A DNA stretch of 33,236 nucleotides from Chlorobiota bacterium (lineage in GTDB: Bacteria > Bacteroidota > Ignavibacteria > Kapaibacteriales > NICIL-2), in NCBI GenBank assembly GCA_026416585.1, contig JAOAEV010000050.1, positions 1 through 33,236 on the forward strand. Direction: 5' to 3'. The notes beneath the pieces are model-generated. The model was not told the origin of the DNA, did no database searches, and worked only from the letters and a program-made list of their open reading frames with translations. This document shows positions 9,174 to 19,400 of the stretch, piece by piece. The translations under genes and the position numbers were made by a program. Positions within the stretch are counted from its first letter, which is position 1. Each line of letters begins with the position of its first letter.

Positions 9174-10094
9174 ATGGAACTGCCCAGCGCAATAACACTA
9201 TTTGGAGAATGGCTCAGGCATGGCAATTACCGTCCTCACACACAGCGGCGTTACCGGGATGCACTGGCAGAGTTTTTAGTGTATCTACAGCAGCACGTCG
9301 AGGCATTGCCCAGTGTCGCTGAGATTACTCCCCATCACGTTCGAGGGTTTCTGGCAGATTTGCACGATCGCCAGAATGCAAAACGAACAATCATGACAAA
9401 ACTGAGTGCGGTCCGAACGTTTTTCGGGTATTGCCAGCGGCAGCAGTGGTGCACACGCAATCCTGCTACCGCTGTCGGGATTCCCAAGCTGGACAAACCG
9501 TTGCCGTCTGTACTGCGTCAGGAAGACGTTGCCATTGCACTCGAGCGAATTGATCGGAATACGCCGTGGGGTAAGTGCCTTGCTGCGTTAGTGGAGCTTC
9601 TCTACAGCAGTGGCATGCGGATCAGTGAGGCACTTGCCTTGCGCGTGAATTCAGTGGATGAAGCGACACTATCGGCACGTGTTATCGGGAAAGGTGGGCG
9701 TGAGCGGATCGTTTTGATCGGGCAGCGGGCATACAATGCGCTGCAGGATTACCTCCGTGTGCGTGAGCAATTGCTGCGCGATCAGTCAGAAACGGCGCTT
9801 TTTCTGTCGCCGCGTGGGCTGCGGCTTAGTGCGGTACAAGCATGGCGCGCAGTTCGCGAGCTTCTTGATGGAATCACAGATGCGCCACGCCGGTCGCCAC
9901 ACATTTTTCGTCATAGTTTTGCTACTCACTTGCTCGATAATGGCGCGGACCTGCAATCTGTCTCGCAATTGCTCGGGCATGTATCGCTGCGTTCGACACA
10001 GGTGTACACTCATGTCTCCATCGAGCGATTGCGCCACGCGTATCGAAAAGCACATCCCCGCGCAGCAGCAGAACCACCACCTAAACGGCGATGA
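9174..10094 (+). CDS. Tyrosine recombinase of the XerC/XerD family
   Basis: A 306-residue site-specific recombinase. The N-terminal SAM-like core-binding domain spans about residues 5-90 and the catalytic domain about 110-290. The full catalytic set is visible: R149 (SSGMRISEAL), K173 (GKGGRER), H243-x-x-R246 (HIFRHSFATHLL), H269 (LLGHVSLRST) and the nucleophile Y278 (QVYTHV). Length and motifs match the chromosome-dimer-resolving XerC/D enzymes rather than longer phage integrases or transposon recombinases, and no attachment site, repeat or cargo is seen nearby. It begins the plus-strand operon and its stop overlaps the next ATG by 4 bases (ATGA). Whether it is XerC, XerD or a lone XerH/XerA-like enzyme cannot be told without the rest of the genome; no dif-like site was recognised in the window. 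Confidence 0.92.
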   Translation: MELPSAITLFGEWLRHGNYRPHTQRRYRDALAEFLVYLQQHVEALPSVAEITPHHVRGFLADLHDRQNAKRTIMTKLSAVRTFFGYCQRQQWCTRNPATAVGIPKLDKPLPSVLRQEDVAIALERIDRNTPWGKCLAALVELLYSSGMRISEALALRVNSVDEATLSARVIGKGGRERIVLIGQRAYNALQDYLRVREQLLRDQSETALFLSPRGLRLSAVQAWRAVRELLDGITDAPRRSPHIFRHSFATHLLDNGADLQSVSQLLGHVSLRSTQVYTHVSIERLRHAYRKAHPRAAAEPPPKRR

Positions 10095-11086
10095 GCGTGA
10101 TTCGTGTTAGTGTGATTGGATGCGGCTATCTGGGAAATATCCATGCACGGCTATGGATGCAACAGCAGCAGGCAGAACTGGTAGGCGTCTTCGACATTGT
10201 GGCAGAACGCTCACATACAGTAGCTGAGCAACTGGGAGTAGTGGCGTTCGATACACTTGAAGCCGCTATCGAAGCTGCCGATGCAGTAACAATCGCGACG
10301 GCAACGCGTTCTCATGCTGAGGTGGCGATAGCAGCGCTGGCGCACTCTAAACACGTGCTCATCGAAAAGCCCGTGGCGGCGACACTTGCAGAAGCTGAAC
10401 AAATCGCTGCTGCTGCGAGTGCTGCTAATGTTGTTGTACATGTTGGGCACGTCGAGCGCTACAATCCTGCATTTATGTACGCCCGAGCGCATGTCTGCCG
10501 TCCATTGTTTATCGAATCCCACCGTCTCAGCCCGTTCCGAATTCGGGGGACGGATGTTTCGGTTATTCATGATTTGATGATTCACGATTTAGATTTGGTG
10601 CGCACATTGGTTGGGGAAGAGGTGGCACGTCTCGAAGCGCACGGGGTGTCGGTTGTAAGCAATTCAATTGACATTGCGAATGTGCGGATCGAGTTTGCTG
10701 GTGGGTGCATTGCGAACGTGACTGCCTCGCGCTTGACACCGAATCCATTGCGGAAGCTACGCGTGTTTCAACAGAATGCATACTTTTCGCTCGACTTTGC
10801 CGCGCCACGGCTGGAGTTATACCGTCTCACTGAAGCAGTACCTACTACAGGATCGCCCCACGTGGTGCTGAATATCGAGGGTCTGGACTCAAAAGCAATC
10901 ATTGTCGAACAGCCTCAGTTAGAGCCGGTCAATGCAATTGCGTGTGAGCATCGTGCCTTTGTTGAGAGCATTATTTCTGGCGAGCCAGCAGTGGTCAGTC
11001 TCGCTGATGGTATTGAAGCACTGCGGATTGCTGAATGGGTTGAGCAATCCATTGGCGAGCGAATGCATCGGTCTGGTTGGCAATGA
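10091..11086 (+). CDS. Gfo/Idh/MocA-family NAD(P)-dependent sugar dehydrogenase
   Basis: A 331-residue oxidoreductase. The Rossmann dinucleotide motif is GCGYLG at residues 10-15, the family EKP signature is at 92-94 (catalytic K93), and the C-terminal sugar-binding half starts around 120. GHVERYNPAF (119-128) and IHDLMIHDLDL (159-169) are the kind of motifs seen in UDP-N-acetylglucosamine 3-dehydrogenases (GnnA-like, making the precursor of diamino-sugar lipid A). A nucleotide-sugar substrate is therefore a reasonable guess but not proven: no lpx or aminotransferase gene is adjacent. It is joined to the recombinase upstream and the outer-membrane protein downstream by ATGA overlaps on both sides, so the three are translationally coupled. 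Cytoplasmic. Confidence 0.88.
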   Translation: MSVIRVSVIGCGYLGNIHARLWMQQQQAELVGVFDIVAERSHTVAEQLGVVAFDTLEAAIEAADAVTIATATRSHAEVAIAALAHSKHVLIEKPVAATLAEAEQIAAAASAANVVVHVGHVERYNPAFMYARAHVCRPLFIESHRLSPFRIRGTDVSVIHDLMIHDLDLVRTLVGEEVARLEAHGVSVVSNSIDIANVRIEFAGGCIANVTASRLTPNPLRKLRVFQQNAYFSLDFAAPRLELYRLTEAVPTTGSPHVVLNIEGLDSKAIIVEQPQLEPVNAIACEHRAFVESIISGEPAVVSLADGIEALRIAEWVEQSIGERMHRSGWQ

Positions 11087-12525
11087 AGTGTGTTGTCGCA
11101 GTTGGACTGCTTATTGCGAGTGTTACGATGGCGCAAGTCGAATCGAGCGATGCGCCGCGAACGGGAGACGTTGTGTTAGCACCATTATTTGTCAGTGATT
11201 ACCGTGCAGTGTGGGTCAATCCAGCCAATCTCGGTTTTATTCCGCACACGATCACATTCTCGCTCGGTTCGCCAATGGAGTATGGTCAGTACTACCAGCA
11301 GCGACATTGGAGTCTCGGTATCGGTGAATTCGGTGCAAACTTTGCCTCGGATGCCATTCCATTGGCGCAATTGAGTACCCTTGTTCTTAGGGTAGGCCGG
11401 CAACAGCTATCTTTCGACGAGAAACACCGTGCTGCAGAACAGTTCTCCGGTCGTGGGATTTCATTTAATCTTGATGTGCAGCTTTTAGGGGCAGCATATC
11501 AGAGCGCATCGTGGGGTGGTATTGGTTTTGGCATTCGAGACCGCATCAGTGGCGAGTTCCGACTCAACTCAATGTTGGCACGCATCGCATTTCTGGGTAG
11601 ACTTGATTGGTATTTCGATTCTGTGGGGACCAATTGGCGCGGCGATACGGTTGGTTATGCACGGCATCCTCAGTACTATTCACAACTGTTCGATTCCAGC
11701 CGAATTGCTGCTACCTGGTTACGAGATTATTCACTTGCTTACGGTAAGCAAATCGTAGTAACTCGACAATTCCGAATGTATACTGGTGTGACAGTGCGCC
11801 TGATCGAAGGGTATTTATTGCTCGATGGAACAGTTGAACGAGGTTCGTTGACAGCGTATTCGGCAATTTCGCCGATGTTTGGTGTGAACTATGGCAAAGC
11901 CACAACACCATCGCTGCGAGCAGGTACAGGTTTAGTGCCTGTTGGAAGTGGCTTTGGTGTGGACGTCGGTACAAACATTGAAATCAGTGATACCTGGTGT
12001 GCAGCGCTGTCGATACTCGATATCGGATCAGTGATGTGGGATGGCAATGTGTTCGCTGCTCAAGATACTTTGCTCAATGGTTTGATCACGACCGGTTTCT
12101 CGAGCTTCGATCTTTTTGCCGAAGCTCAAAACATCACTGGGGAGGGTGGCTATTTCAAATGGGCAGGGCTGCGAAACGTTCGCACGCAGTTACCAATGCG
12201 ACTACGCGTTGCAGTTGCTCATTCTATCGGGACCGAGCGAGACATAGGCATCGAAGCGACAGTTCCTCTGTATCCGATGGCACCAGGTGCCCCGCCCTTG
12301 TTTGTCACTATTGGTGGGCGGTATTGGTTCAACCCGGCTTTTGTCATAAGCGGAGGTGTACGGCTCGGAACGATAACGGGGTGGGCAATGCCTGTCGCCA
12401 TACAGATTTCGCTCATGGACGGGCGATGGGAGATGGGCATATCAACGCAAGATCTTGCATCGTTGATCTTTCCTAAGCATCCGGTGCTGTCTGCAGCACT
12501 TGCGTTATTCCGTTTTCACTTTTGA
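11083..12525 (+). CDS. Outer-membrane beta-barrel protein, DUF5723-like
   Basis: A 480-residue exported protein from the ATG at 11083, which overlaps the preceding stop as ATGA. The in-frame ATG six bases earlier gives only two extra residues. Residues 1-18 form a signal peptide ending VTMAQ. The remainder is rich in alternating hydrophobic/aromatic strands and Gly turns, contains the early VNPANLGF segment common in FCB-group DUF5723/PorV-type barrels, and ends in FRFHF with the terminal Phe typical of Bam-inserted barrels. No transport or enzyme motif is seen. Coupling to a nucleotide-sugar dehydrogenase hints at an envelope role, but that is inference. Its 3' end overlaps the convergent lipoprotein gene by 10 bases. 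Confidence 0.82.
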   Translation: MKCVVAVGLLIASVTMAQVESSDAPRTGDVVLAPLFVSDYRAVWVNPANLGFIPHTITFSLGSPMEYGQYYQQRHWSLGIGEFGANFASDAIPLAQLSTLVLRVGRQQLSFDEKHRAAEQFSGRGISFNLDVQLLGAAYQSASWGGIGFGIRDRISGEFRLNSMLARIAFLGRLDWYFDSVGTNWRGDTVGYARHPQYYSQLFDSSRIAATWLRDYSLAYGKQIVVTRQFRMYTGVTVRLIEGYLLLDGTVERGSLTAYSAISPMFGVNYGKATTPSLRAGTGLVPVGSGFGVDVGTNIEISDTWCAALSILDIGSVMWDGNVFAAQDTLLNGLITTGFSSFDLFAEAQNITGEGGYFKWAGLRNVRTQLPMRLRVAVAHSIGTERDIGIEATVPLYPMAPGAPPLFVTIGGRYWFNPAFVISGGVRLGTITGWAMPVAIQISLMDGRWEMGISTQDLASLIFPKHPVLSAALALFRFHF

Positions 12526-12803
12526 GCAGTGCGACGCGCTGCGCGCACACGTGCAGAGTCAATCAGTATCCGAAGACGCTCTGGCTGACGTGCACGCTCG
12601 AAAAATTCATGACGGAATTCTTCCTCGGTGTAGCCGTGCGCGGAGAGTGCGTGCAAGACATCGCGCTGTGCTTGCGCCGAGTCTTGTTGCTTCATGCGAA
12701 CGACGAGCACGTCTGTGTAAGTATCCACAAATCGCTCGTCGCTGTCCGAGCACGATAGCAACAGTGCACACAATGCTACAACTGAAGCCTTACGACCGAA
12801 CAT
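12516..12803 (-). CDS. Small lipoprotein, DUF4296-like
   Basis: A 95-residue lipoprotein when started at the ATG at 12803. The longer frame from 12893 would lie inside lon and lacks a signal sequence at its start. The N-terminus [18 protein letters not shown] is a lipoprotein signal with lipobox LLSC (acylated Cys18). The mature part is charged and helical, with HGYTEEEFRHEFFERARQPE resembling the conserved C-terminal segment of DUF4296 lipoproteins of Bacteroidota (a helix, then G(I/Y)TEEQF, then a YY/FF...NPE element). Its start overlaps the end of lon by 14 bases, so it is likely the last gene of the bshA-to-lon operon. It overlaps the convergent barrel gene by 10 bases. Function unknown. 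Confidence 0.75.
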   Translation of the reverse strand: MFGRKASVVALCALLLSCSDSDERFVDTYTDVLVVRMKQQDSAQAQRDVLHALSAHGYTEEEFRHEFFERARQPERLRILIDSARVRAARRTAQK

Positions 12804-15234
12804 CAGTTGTGGCTGGTAGTGGTGCACCATTTTGCTCGGTGACGATAGGGGTCCGAAAAGCCAGGGGTATAGCTTCGTGGACTGTGCTGACATACCAGAT
12901 GGTCAAGTTCGACGTCAGATGAGAGGGTAGCTCTTCGATCTCACTCCGATTATCGGCTGGAACAATCACATGCGATATGCCGTGCCGCTGGGCAGCCAGA
13001 AGTTTTTCATTGAGACCACCGACTGGTAGAACCATCCCCCGGAGTGTTACTTCCCCAGTCATCGCAACATCGCCACGCACAGGAATACCGCGAGCAGCTG
13101 AGATGAGCGCGATTGTCATTGTGATACCCGCACTGGGTCCGTCTTTAGGGATTGCACCTTCGGGGACGTGAAGGTGAATGTCTTTTCCCGTCGCAAAATT
13201 CTCTGCAATACCAAAAAGTGCCACATTGCTACGCACAAACGAAAGTGCTGCTTGTGCAGACTCCTTCATGACATCGCCCAACTGACCAGTGAGCATGAGT
13301 TTTTCCGATCCGGACATGATGGTCACTTCGACAGGCATTACATCACCGCCCGTACTTGTCCATGCAAGCCCAGTTGCTACACCAATTCGATCTGTTCGGT
13401 CAGCAGTAAGCGAGCGGTATCGCGGCGATTTGAGAAAGGACTTCACCATCGCTGTATTGACTGTGTATCGTTTTCGCCGGATAAGCCGCCGAAATGCTGG
13501 ATCGGAACGAAGAGATTGGTTCTCGGTAGCAGGGTGTTCACTGTTGATTGTTTCGACAACTTGCTGGGCAATCTTGCGGAGAATGCGGCTGATCTCTCGC
13601 TCGAGATTACGCACACCAGCTTCACGCGTGTAATCACGGATGATCGTTGCAATGGCATCGTCGGCGAACTCGATAGTGATATCATCCAGCCCGAGCTGTG
13701 AGCGAAGCTTGGGAATAATATGGCGCTTGGCAATCTCGATTTTGTCGTGGTCGAGATAGGAGGAAAGTTCGATGACCTCCATCCGATCGAGTAGTGGTGC
13801 AGGAATATCGTAGAGCACATTTGCCGTTGCAATAAACAGCACGTTCGATAGATCGTAATCCACTTCGAGAAAGTGGTCGTTAAACGCACGGTTCTGTTCA
13901 GGATCGAGCACCTCCAGGAGTGCAGCTGCAGGATCACCGCGGAAGTCCAAGCCCAGCTTATCAACTTCATCCAGGAGGATGACGGGATTGATAGTGCCGG
14001 CACGTTTCATCACTTGAATGATCTTGCCCGGCATTGCACCAATGTATGTGCGGCGATGACCGCGGATTTCTGCTTCGTCACGCACCCCGCCAAGCGAGAT
14101 GCGCACGAATTTGCGACCGAGCGCGCGAGCAATGGACGAAGCTAATGATGTTTTTCCCACACCTGGCGGTCCAACAAAACACAGAATCTGCCCACGCATC
14201 GAACCGGTCAAGTTGAGCACCGAGATGTACTCGAGAATGCGTTCTTTAGGCTTTTCCAAATCGTAGTGGTCGGCATCGAGCACCTGGCGGGCGTTGGCGA
14301 TGTTGAGATTATCGTCGGAGCGTTGCGACCACGGCAGTGATGTCATCCATTCTAAATAGGTGCGAATGACACCGTATTCCGGCGACATGGGAAATGTTTT
14401 CCGCAAACGGTCGAGTTCTTCCAACGCGCGCTGGCGGGCATGTTGTGGCATGCCGGCACTTTCGATTGCAGCACTGAATCGTTCAATGTCGCCGGAGTGG
14501 AGCGACTCTTCGTCCTCGCCGAGTTCTTTTTGGAGGGCGCGGATCTGCTCGCGAATAAAATGCTGCCGCTGTGTCTGCTGAATTGTTGTGGCGACTTTTT
14601 CGATGACTTCTTCTTCGACTTCCGCACGTGCTGCCTGCTCTTGAAAAAGCTCGATTGTCAGCTCGACTTGCTGTTTGAAATTGGGTGCTTCCAGTATTGC
14701 TTGTACTTTGTCCGGTACCTCGTCGGTAAAACCGAACAGTGTCGGATACACCGCACCAACAGTGCCTGCCATGAGTACTGCATCGCGGTACTGCTTTTCC
14801 AGTTCCGGTTCAATCTCGGCGACATATGTGCGTATTTGTTGAACTAAGCGGCGGAAAAACGTTTCGTATTGTGCACCTTTGCGTGTCGGGAACTGCGTCA
14901 CGGTTGCCATCAAAAACTGCTCGTTGGACTCGGTTGGGGTAAAGCGAATGCGCTCCTCTCCAACGAGCGTAACCTTGAGCACGTTATTTGGTCCCCGCGC
15001 AATCGCAACTACCCGAGCCAATGTCCCAACGTTATGAAGATCATCGAACGTTGGTGCCTCAGCGTCGTTTGCTTGCATCACGACGGCAATTCGTTGATCC
15101 GTCGAATATGCGTGCTTGACCGCTGTGATAGACTGGGAACGTCCGACCATCAATGTGGTTCGTTGGAATGGGAGCAGCACCATTCCACGCAATGGCAAAA
15201 CAGGTACTGTCCACTGATGTACACGTTGAGGCAT
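12790..15234 (-). CDS. lon: ATP-dependent protease Lon (LonA)
   Basis: A full-length 814-residue LonA. The N-terminal substrate-binding domain covers about residues 8-205 ([12 protein letters not shown]), a coiled linker about 205-300, and the AAA+ module about 310-580 with Walker A GPPGVGKT (355-362) and Walker [10 protein letters not shown] (418-426). The protease domain is about 600-790 with the Ser-Lys dyad S701 (PKDGPSAG) and K744 ([10 protein letters not shown]). It degrades misfolded and selected regulatory proteins in the cytoplasm as an ATP-driven hexamer. It lies 61 bases after the TPR gene; that gap contains AT-rich sequence that could hold its own promoter, but no confident box. 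No CIRCE element is seen. A second, distinct Lon-family gene of the LonB/AAA_32 type starts at 30907. Confidence 0.97.
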   Translation of the reverse strand: MPQRVHQWTVPVLPLRGMVLLPFQRTTLMVGRSQSITAVKHAYSTDQRIAVVMQANDAEAPTFDDLHNVGTLARVVAIARGPNNVLKVTLVGEERIRFTPTESNEQFLMATVTQFPTRKGAQYETFFRRLVQQIRTYVAEIEPELEKQYRDAVLMAGTVGAVYPTLFGFTDEVPDKVQAILEAPNFKQQVELTIELFQEQAARAEVEEEVIEKVATTIQQTQRQHFIREQIRALQKELGEDEESLHSGDIERFSAAIESAGMPQHARQRALEELDRLRKTFPMSPEYGVIRTYLEWMTSLPWSQRSDDNLNIANARQVLDADHYDLEKPKERILEYISVLNLTGSMRGQILCFVGPPGVGKTSLASSIARALGRKFVRISLGGVRDEAEIRGHRRTYIGAMPGKIIQVMKRAGTINPVILLDEVDKLGLDFRGDPAAALLEVLDPEQNRAFNDHFLEVDYDLSNVLFIATANVLYDIPAPLLDRMEVIELSSYLDHDKIEIAKRHIIPKLRSQLGLDDITIEFADDAIATIIRDYTREAGVRNLEREISRILRKIAQQVVETINSEHPATENQSLRSDPAFRRLIRRKRYTVNTAMVKSFLKSPRYRSLTADRTDRIGVATGLAWTSTGGDVMPVEVTIMSGSEKLMLTGQLGDVMKESAQAALSFVRSNVALFGIAENFATGKDIHLHVPEGAIPKDGPSAGITMTIALISAARGIPVRGDVAMTGEVTLRGMVLPVGGLNEKLLAAQRHGISHVIVPADNRSEIEELPSHLTSNLTIWYVSTVHEAIPLAFRTPIVTEQNGAPLPATTDVRS

Positions 15235-15295
15235 GCGAATGCTCAGTATCGTTGGAAATATGCAAAATCTATGCGACGAACAGCTTACTGCGATA

Positions 15296-16498
15296 TTACT
15301 TACCGTAGGGTGTTTGCAAATAGCGTTCTGCGTCGGTGTGCGAGTTTTGGATATCAGGCCAGCTAAGAACTTTTTTGTATTGCATAATCGCTAAATCCCG
15401 CTTCCCTTGGAGGTCATAGATTTTGCCGACGTACAGGTTGAGTTTGACCATAAACCCGGATGGGTCCTCGTCCAGGAGGCGGCTTGCTTCATCGCATTTA
15501 TAAAAGTAGGGCAGCGCTTCTTCGTACCGACCAATGTTGAATAGATGCCACCCGATATAGTAGAGTGCTTCTCGTGCAGCATATGCGTCATAGTATGGCA
15601 CTTTTGCTCGATAGGCGTCGAGGATTCTGTGCCAATGCGCAATACTGCTGTCGTAGCTGCCGATCTGAAGCAGCGCGACTGCATAGCGACGATGAAACAA
15701 TGGATTGGTTAAATACTGCTCGTAGAGTTCGCGACTGATGCGGTAGTATTCGTGTGGAAGATTTTCAAACTGGGGGCTATACACCTGCTGAAGCAACACT
15801 TTCGCTTCGATGTTGGCATAAGTGGCATTTTTTGCTGCAGCCTCCAGTTGCAATATCCCAATTTGCTTATCGCCGCTTGGCAAGAAGAGCATAATTGGTT
15901 TGAGCACGGGATATTTTTCAGGTAGTGCTGCAGCATAGTAGTTGTAAATACCCGTGCCGAGCATGATGTCATGGTTATTTGGTGCCAGTTGATTGCACTT
16001 GATCAGGATATCGAGCGCCAAACGTCCGTCATTTGCAGCTTTGAGCCAGCTTTGAACAGTGGCGTAGTAGCGTCCGCGATAGCCCAAGGAACCGCCTTTG
16101 AAAAACAACCCTGCAATGTCGTATGGATTATGCGACAAAATTGAATCACAGAGTGCAATAACACGATCGATTTTGCGGAGGAATGCATCTTCGTACCGCC
16201 GGCTATTGCGACGATCGAGTTGCATTTGCCACCACTCGATCATCGCATCGAGAAAGTATCCTGCTGGGTGTGATGGATAACGCCTAATCACGTCGGCAAA
16301 CAGAATCCGTGCCGAATCGAATCGTGCACCGTAGATGCAATCACGCCCGCGCCGAATAAGACTGTCGGCGTCGGTCCGGAGCAGAGCCCACTGCCCATAT
16401 AGCGGCAGTGCGAAAATTGTTGCTATCGTGATGCTGAATTTGTTTATCACGTCCGTATGAGGGAAAATGCAGGGTGAAAACGCAGATACCTGATGCAC
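15296..16498 (-). CDS. Exported tetratricopeptide-repeat protein
   Basis: About 400 residues. The frame opens with a GTG whose first base is the last base of the preceding TAG stop (TAGTG), a typical coupled start. An in-frame GTG at 16450 would give a cleaner signal peptide (INKFSITIATIFALPLYGQ), so the true start is uncertain. After the hydrophobic segment come helical TPR-like pairs: RGRDCIYGARFDSARILFAD near residues 50-70, a middle block around FKGGSLGYRGRY and GIYNYYAAALPEKYP, and a C-terminal set (YYIGWHLFNIGRYEEALPYF, then VGKIYDLQGKRDLAIMQYKK). The likely role is a periplasmic or envelope protein-protein scaffold. It sits between a T9SS surface protein and Lon on the same strand. No enzymatic motif is recognised. 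Confidence 0.85.
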   Translation of the reverse strand: MHQVSAFSPCIFPHTDVINKFSITIATIFALPLYGQWALLRTDADSLIRRGRDCIYGARFDSARILFADVIRRYPSHPAGYFLDAMIEWWQMQLDRRNSRRYEDAFLRKIDRVIALCDSILSHNPYDIAGLFFKGGSLGYRGRYYATVQSWLKAANDGRLALDILIKCNQLAPNNHDIMLGTGIYNYYAAALPEKYPVLKPIMLFLPSGDKQIGILQLEAAAKNATYANIEAKVLLQQVYSPQFENLPHEYYRISRELYEQYLTNPLFHRRYAVALLQIGSYDSSIAHWHRILDAYRAKVPYYDAYAAREALYYIGWHLFNIGRYEEALPYFYKCDEASRLLDEDPSGFMVKLNLYVGKIYDLQGKRDLAIMQYKKVLSWPDIQNSHTDAERYLQTPYGK

Positions 16499-19400
16499 TA
16501 TTGTCCGCTTCTACACAGGTAAAGAACAGCATGTGCCGTTCCTGTTGGTGATTGTGCACGAACGATATAAACCCCTGCTGGTAACACCGGAAGCATAAGC
16601 GAGTATGTTGAACCTGCACGAGCATCCACCCTTCTTGTCCACAACTCTCTGCCATCGAGTCCGTGAATGCTAACCATCCATAGCCCTTTGTCAGGGGCGA
16701 CAAGCTGTACTGACGCCTCACTACCGTCGTTGGGGTTGGGGATAACCATGAGTACAGAAACGGCTGTGCTTTCGAGTAATCGTACACCGCCCCGAGTGCA
16801 TAAGCCCGTGTACCGCACAATACCAGAACTCAGGGTAGGTTCTAAGAATGTTGATGCAGCGATGCTCTCGATCGCAATCGAATCTTCTTCGCTGTTGCCC
16901 AGTAGGACAGTGGCGCTGAGCGTTGCGATGGGCACTGTTTGAGGGATCATAGGCAGTTGATTCACTGGGACTGTGACGCTGATCACGCCACGCCTGCCAC
17001 GTGCGGGAAGTTGGACCAATGTGCCTGGTTCAATCGAGCGTATCAGTAGCATTGTGGGGTTATAGCTCAACACAACATGAAGTGTATCAAGACGCTGTGC
17101 ATTCGGATTGCTACTCCAGCTGTAGAGCCGAATATGCACTTTCTCATCGAGCGGGGAGATGGTAACATCCTCGACCTTCACCTCGATAGGAATGGTGCGA
17201 TCCTGTCGTATTGCTGAACCACGAACAACAACTCGAATCGTGTGTCGGCATGGCACAACTTCCTCGATGATGAGCGTATCAGTAAAGTTGCCGTCAGTGC
17301 TTGGTGAGAACTGAATCGTCGCTACATATTCTGCGCCAGGTTCGATCACCGCATTCTCTTGAGGCTGTCCATTGAGCGTAAATGGCTGGCTCCTGCTGAA
17401 CGTGAGCATAACAAGTGCCGCTGTGTCAGCAGGATTGACCATTGTTAGTGGCAGAAACGCTGCCTGCCCAACATCTATCGTTCCGAACACAATAGAGGTG
17501 TCCTGTGCTGTAACGCTCTCTTTGAATGATATGAATACCGAGTCGTGCGCAGTGCATCCATACTCTGTTTCTACTTCGAGGCGATACCACCCAGAATCAG
17601 CAATGGTTATCACTGAATCACCTAACTGCCCGTTCCACCGATACCCAGCAAAACCAGCTGGAGCACGTAATGTAACTGTCTGACCACGGCAGATCCACGG
17701 CTGACTGACATTGATCCGCGTATTTGGGGTCTTGAGGATAGTGACAAGCTTCTCGAGCGTATCGCTGCAGCGGCTATCGAGCCACACACGGAGACGATAA
17801 GTACCCGGTATCGAGGGTTGTACTACCAATTCAGTGCTATCGGTGCGTGCAGCTATCACCACGAGGGTTGAATCGAGCTGCCAATGCACTGCTGTATTAC
17901 TGCTATTCTCGACGCGTGCGGTAACCAATGATCCAGTACACACTGTGTCGGCAACTGTGAGCAATGGCGTGCGTCGTTGGTCGAAGCGAAACGTCAGAGA
18001 TGGCATTGTCCAGGAACAACCGCTTGTATCAGTCACCGTTGCCACAAGTCGCGTGTCTGTGGTGATGGATCGCTGACATTCCGTACTACCATCTGACCAC
18101 TGACATTGCCCGTTTGCAGGACGTTCGATACTGACAACGATCGAATCGCCGATACATGCATGGAGCGTATCGCGTGCAACTGGCTGCCAATTGCGTCCAT
18201 CGTACCAGAGGTACCGCAGAGTGGGGCGCGGTGTGACGATAACAGTGTGCGGCAGTGATTCGATCGTGCATCCGTTAGTGTCTTCGACCACTGCATAAAA
18301 CGTTCCGCTGACGCTCACCCAGAGTGTATCACCACTTGCGATCAACCCGCCGCGATTGTCGAGCCAAACAGCACTGTGATAACGCCCGCGGACAACCAAA
18401 CCTATGCGCTCACCATCGCAGATGCGGAGTGAACGGCGCGGTGCAATCGTGTCAAGTCGTACAGGCTCGGTCGAAGCTGCGTTGATAAGGACAGTATCGC
18501 TTGTGACTGTGCAGCCACTGTGCGATGTAGCAGTGAACCAGTATCTACCTGGTGATGTCACGGTAAGACGTGGTGTGGTGTTCCCCGTATTCCATTGGAT
18601 CGAGGTGATGTTGGCACTATCGCGTGTCCACAGCTCGATGCTTTGACCTGCACAAATGACGCGATTGGGCGACGATGTCGCGATGCTCGGTGTAAACGTA
18701 CACAGTCGGAAAAGGAAACAATCGCTGCGATTCGATGGAGTAGTGCTGGCGCGATACTGCGGATTGATCAGTGGCTCGAAATCGGTGCTCCGTGTTTCTC
18801 CTGTGCCGATAATGTCGCCGTTTGGCAGCAATGCTGCAGCGTAGAGGATATCGTCACCTGCACCGCCGAACGTCGTTGACCAGAGATTCTGTCCGTCGCG
18901 GAAAAGAGCGATGAATATGTCGTCGTTCCCGCGTGGCGTCCAGAGAATACTCCGACGGCGCGGGAAATCAGGTGACGAAGTGCTTCCGGCGATTGCAACA
19001 CGCCCATCAGGTAGAAGCACAACGCTAAATCCAGATTCAGCAAGTCGTCCACCCCAGAACGATGCCCACACTGGTACTCCTCCTTCGCTAATGCATGCGA
19101 TGAATGCATCGTTGTAGCCGCTCTTGGTTGGCTGCGCGATGCTATCCCCGACAATTGGGAAATTCTCGCTCGAGGTTGTGCCGACGACGAAAAGCTTACC
19201 ATTCCAGTACCCAATACGATTAGCTAAGTCATAATCGTCGCCGCCGAGAAAGCTTGCCCAGATTCGACGTCCTGCACTGTTAAGCGCAATGATGAATGCA
19301 TTGTCGAGAGCCGGTGCACGAGTCTGGAATGCATTGGCGGTTGGGAAGTCACTGCTGACCGTAACACCAGTGACAAAGACACTGCCACTTGGGCTTGTCG

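Noticed and set aside
9174-10094. Integron or phage integrase, marking a mobile element
   Set aside because: Length and motifs fit the Xer group, no attachment repeats or cargo genes are adjacent, and it is translationally coupled to a metabolic gene.
12804-12893. Upstream extension of the small lipoprotein gene
   Set aside because: The extra 30 residues lie in the lon coding region and would put a non-signal sequence before the lipoprotein signal peptide.
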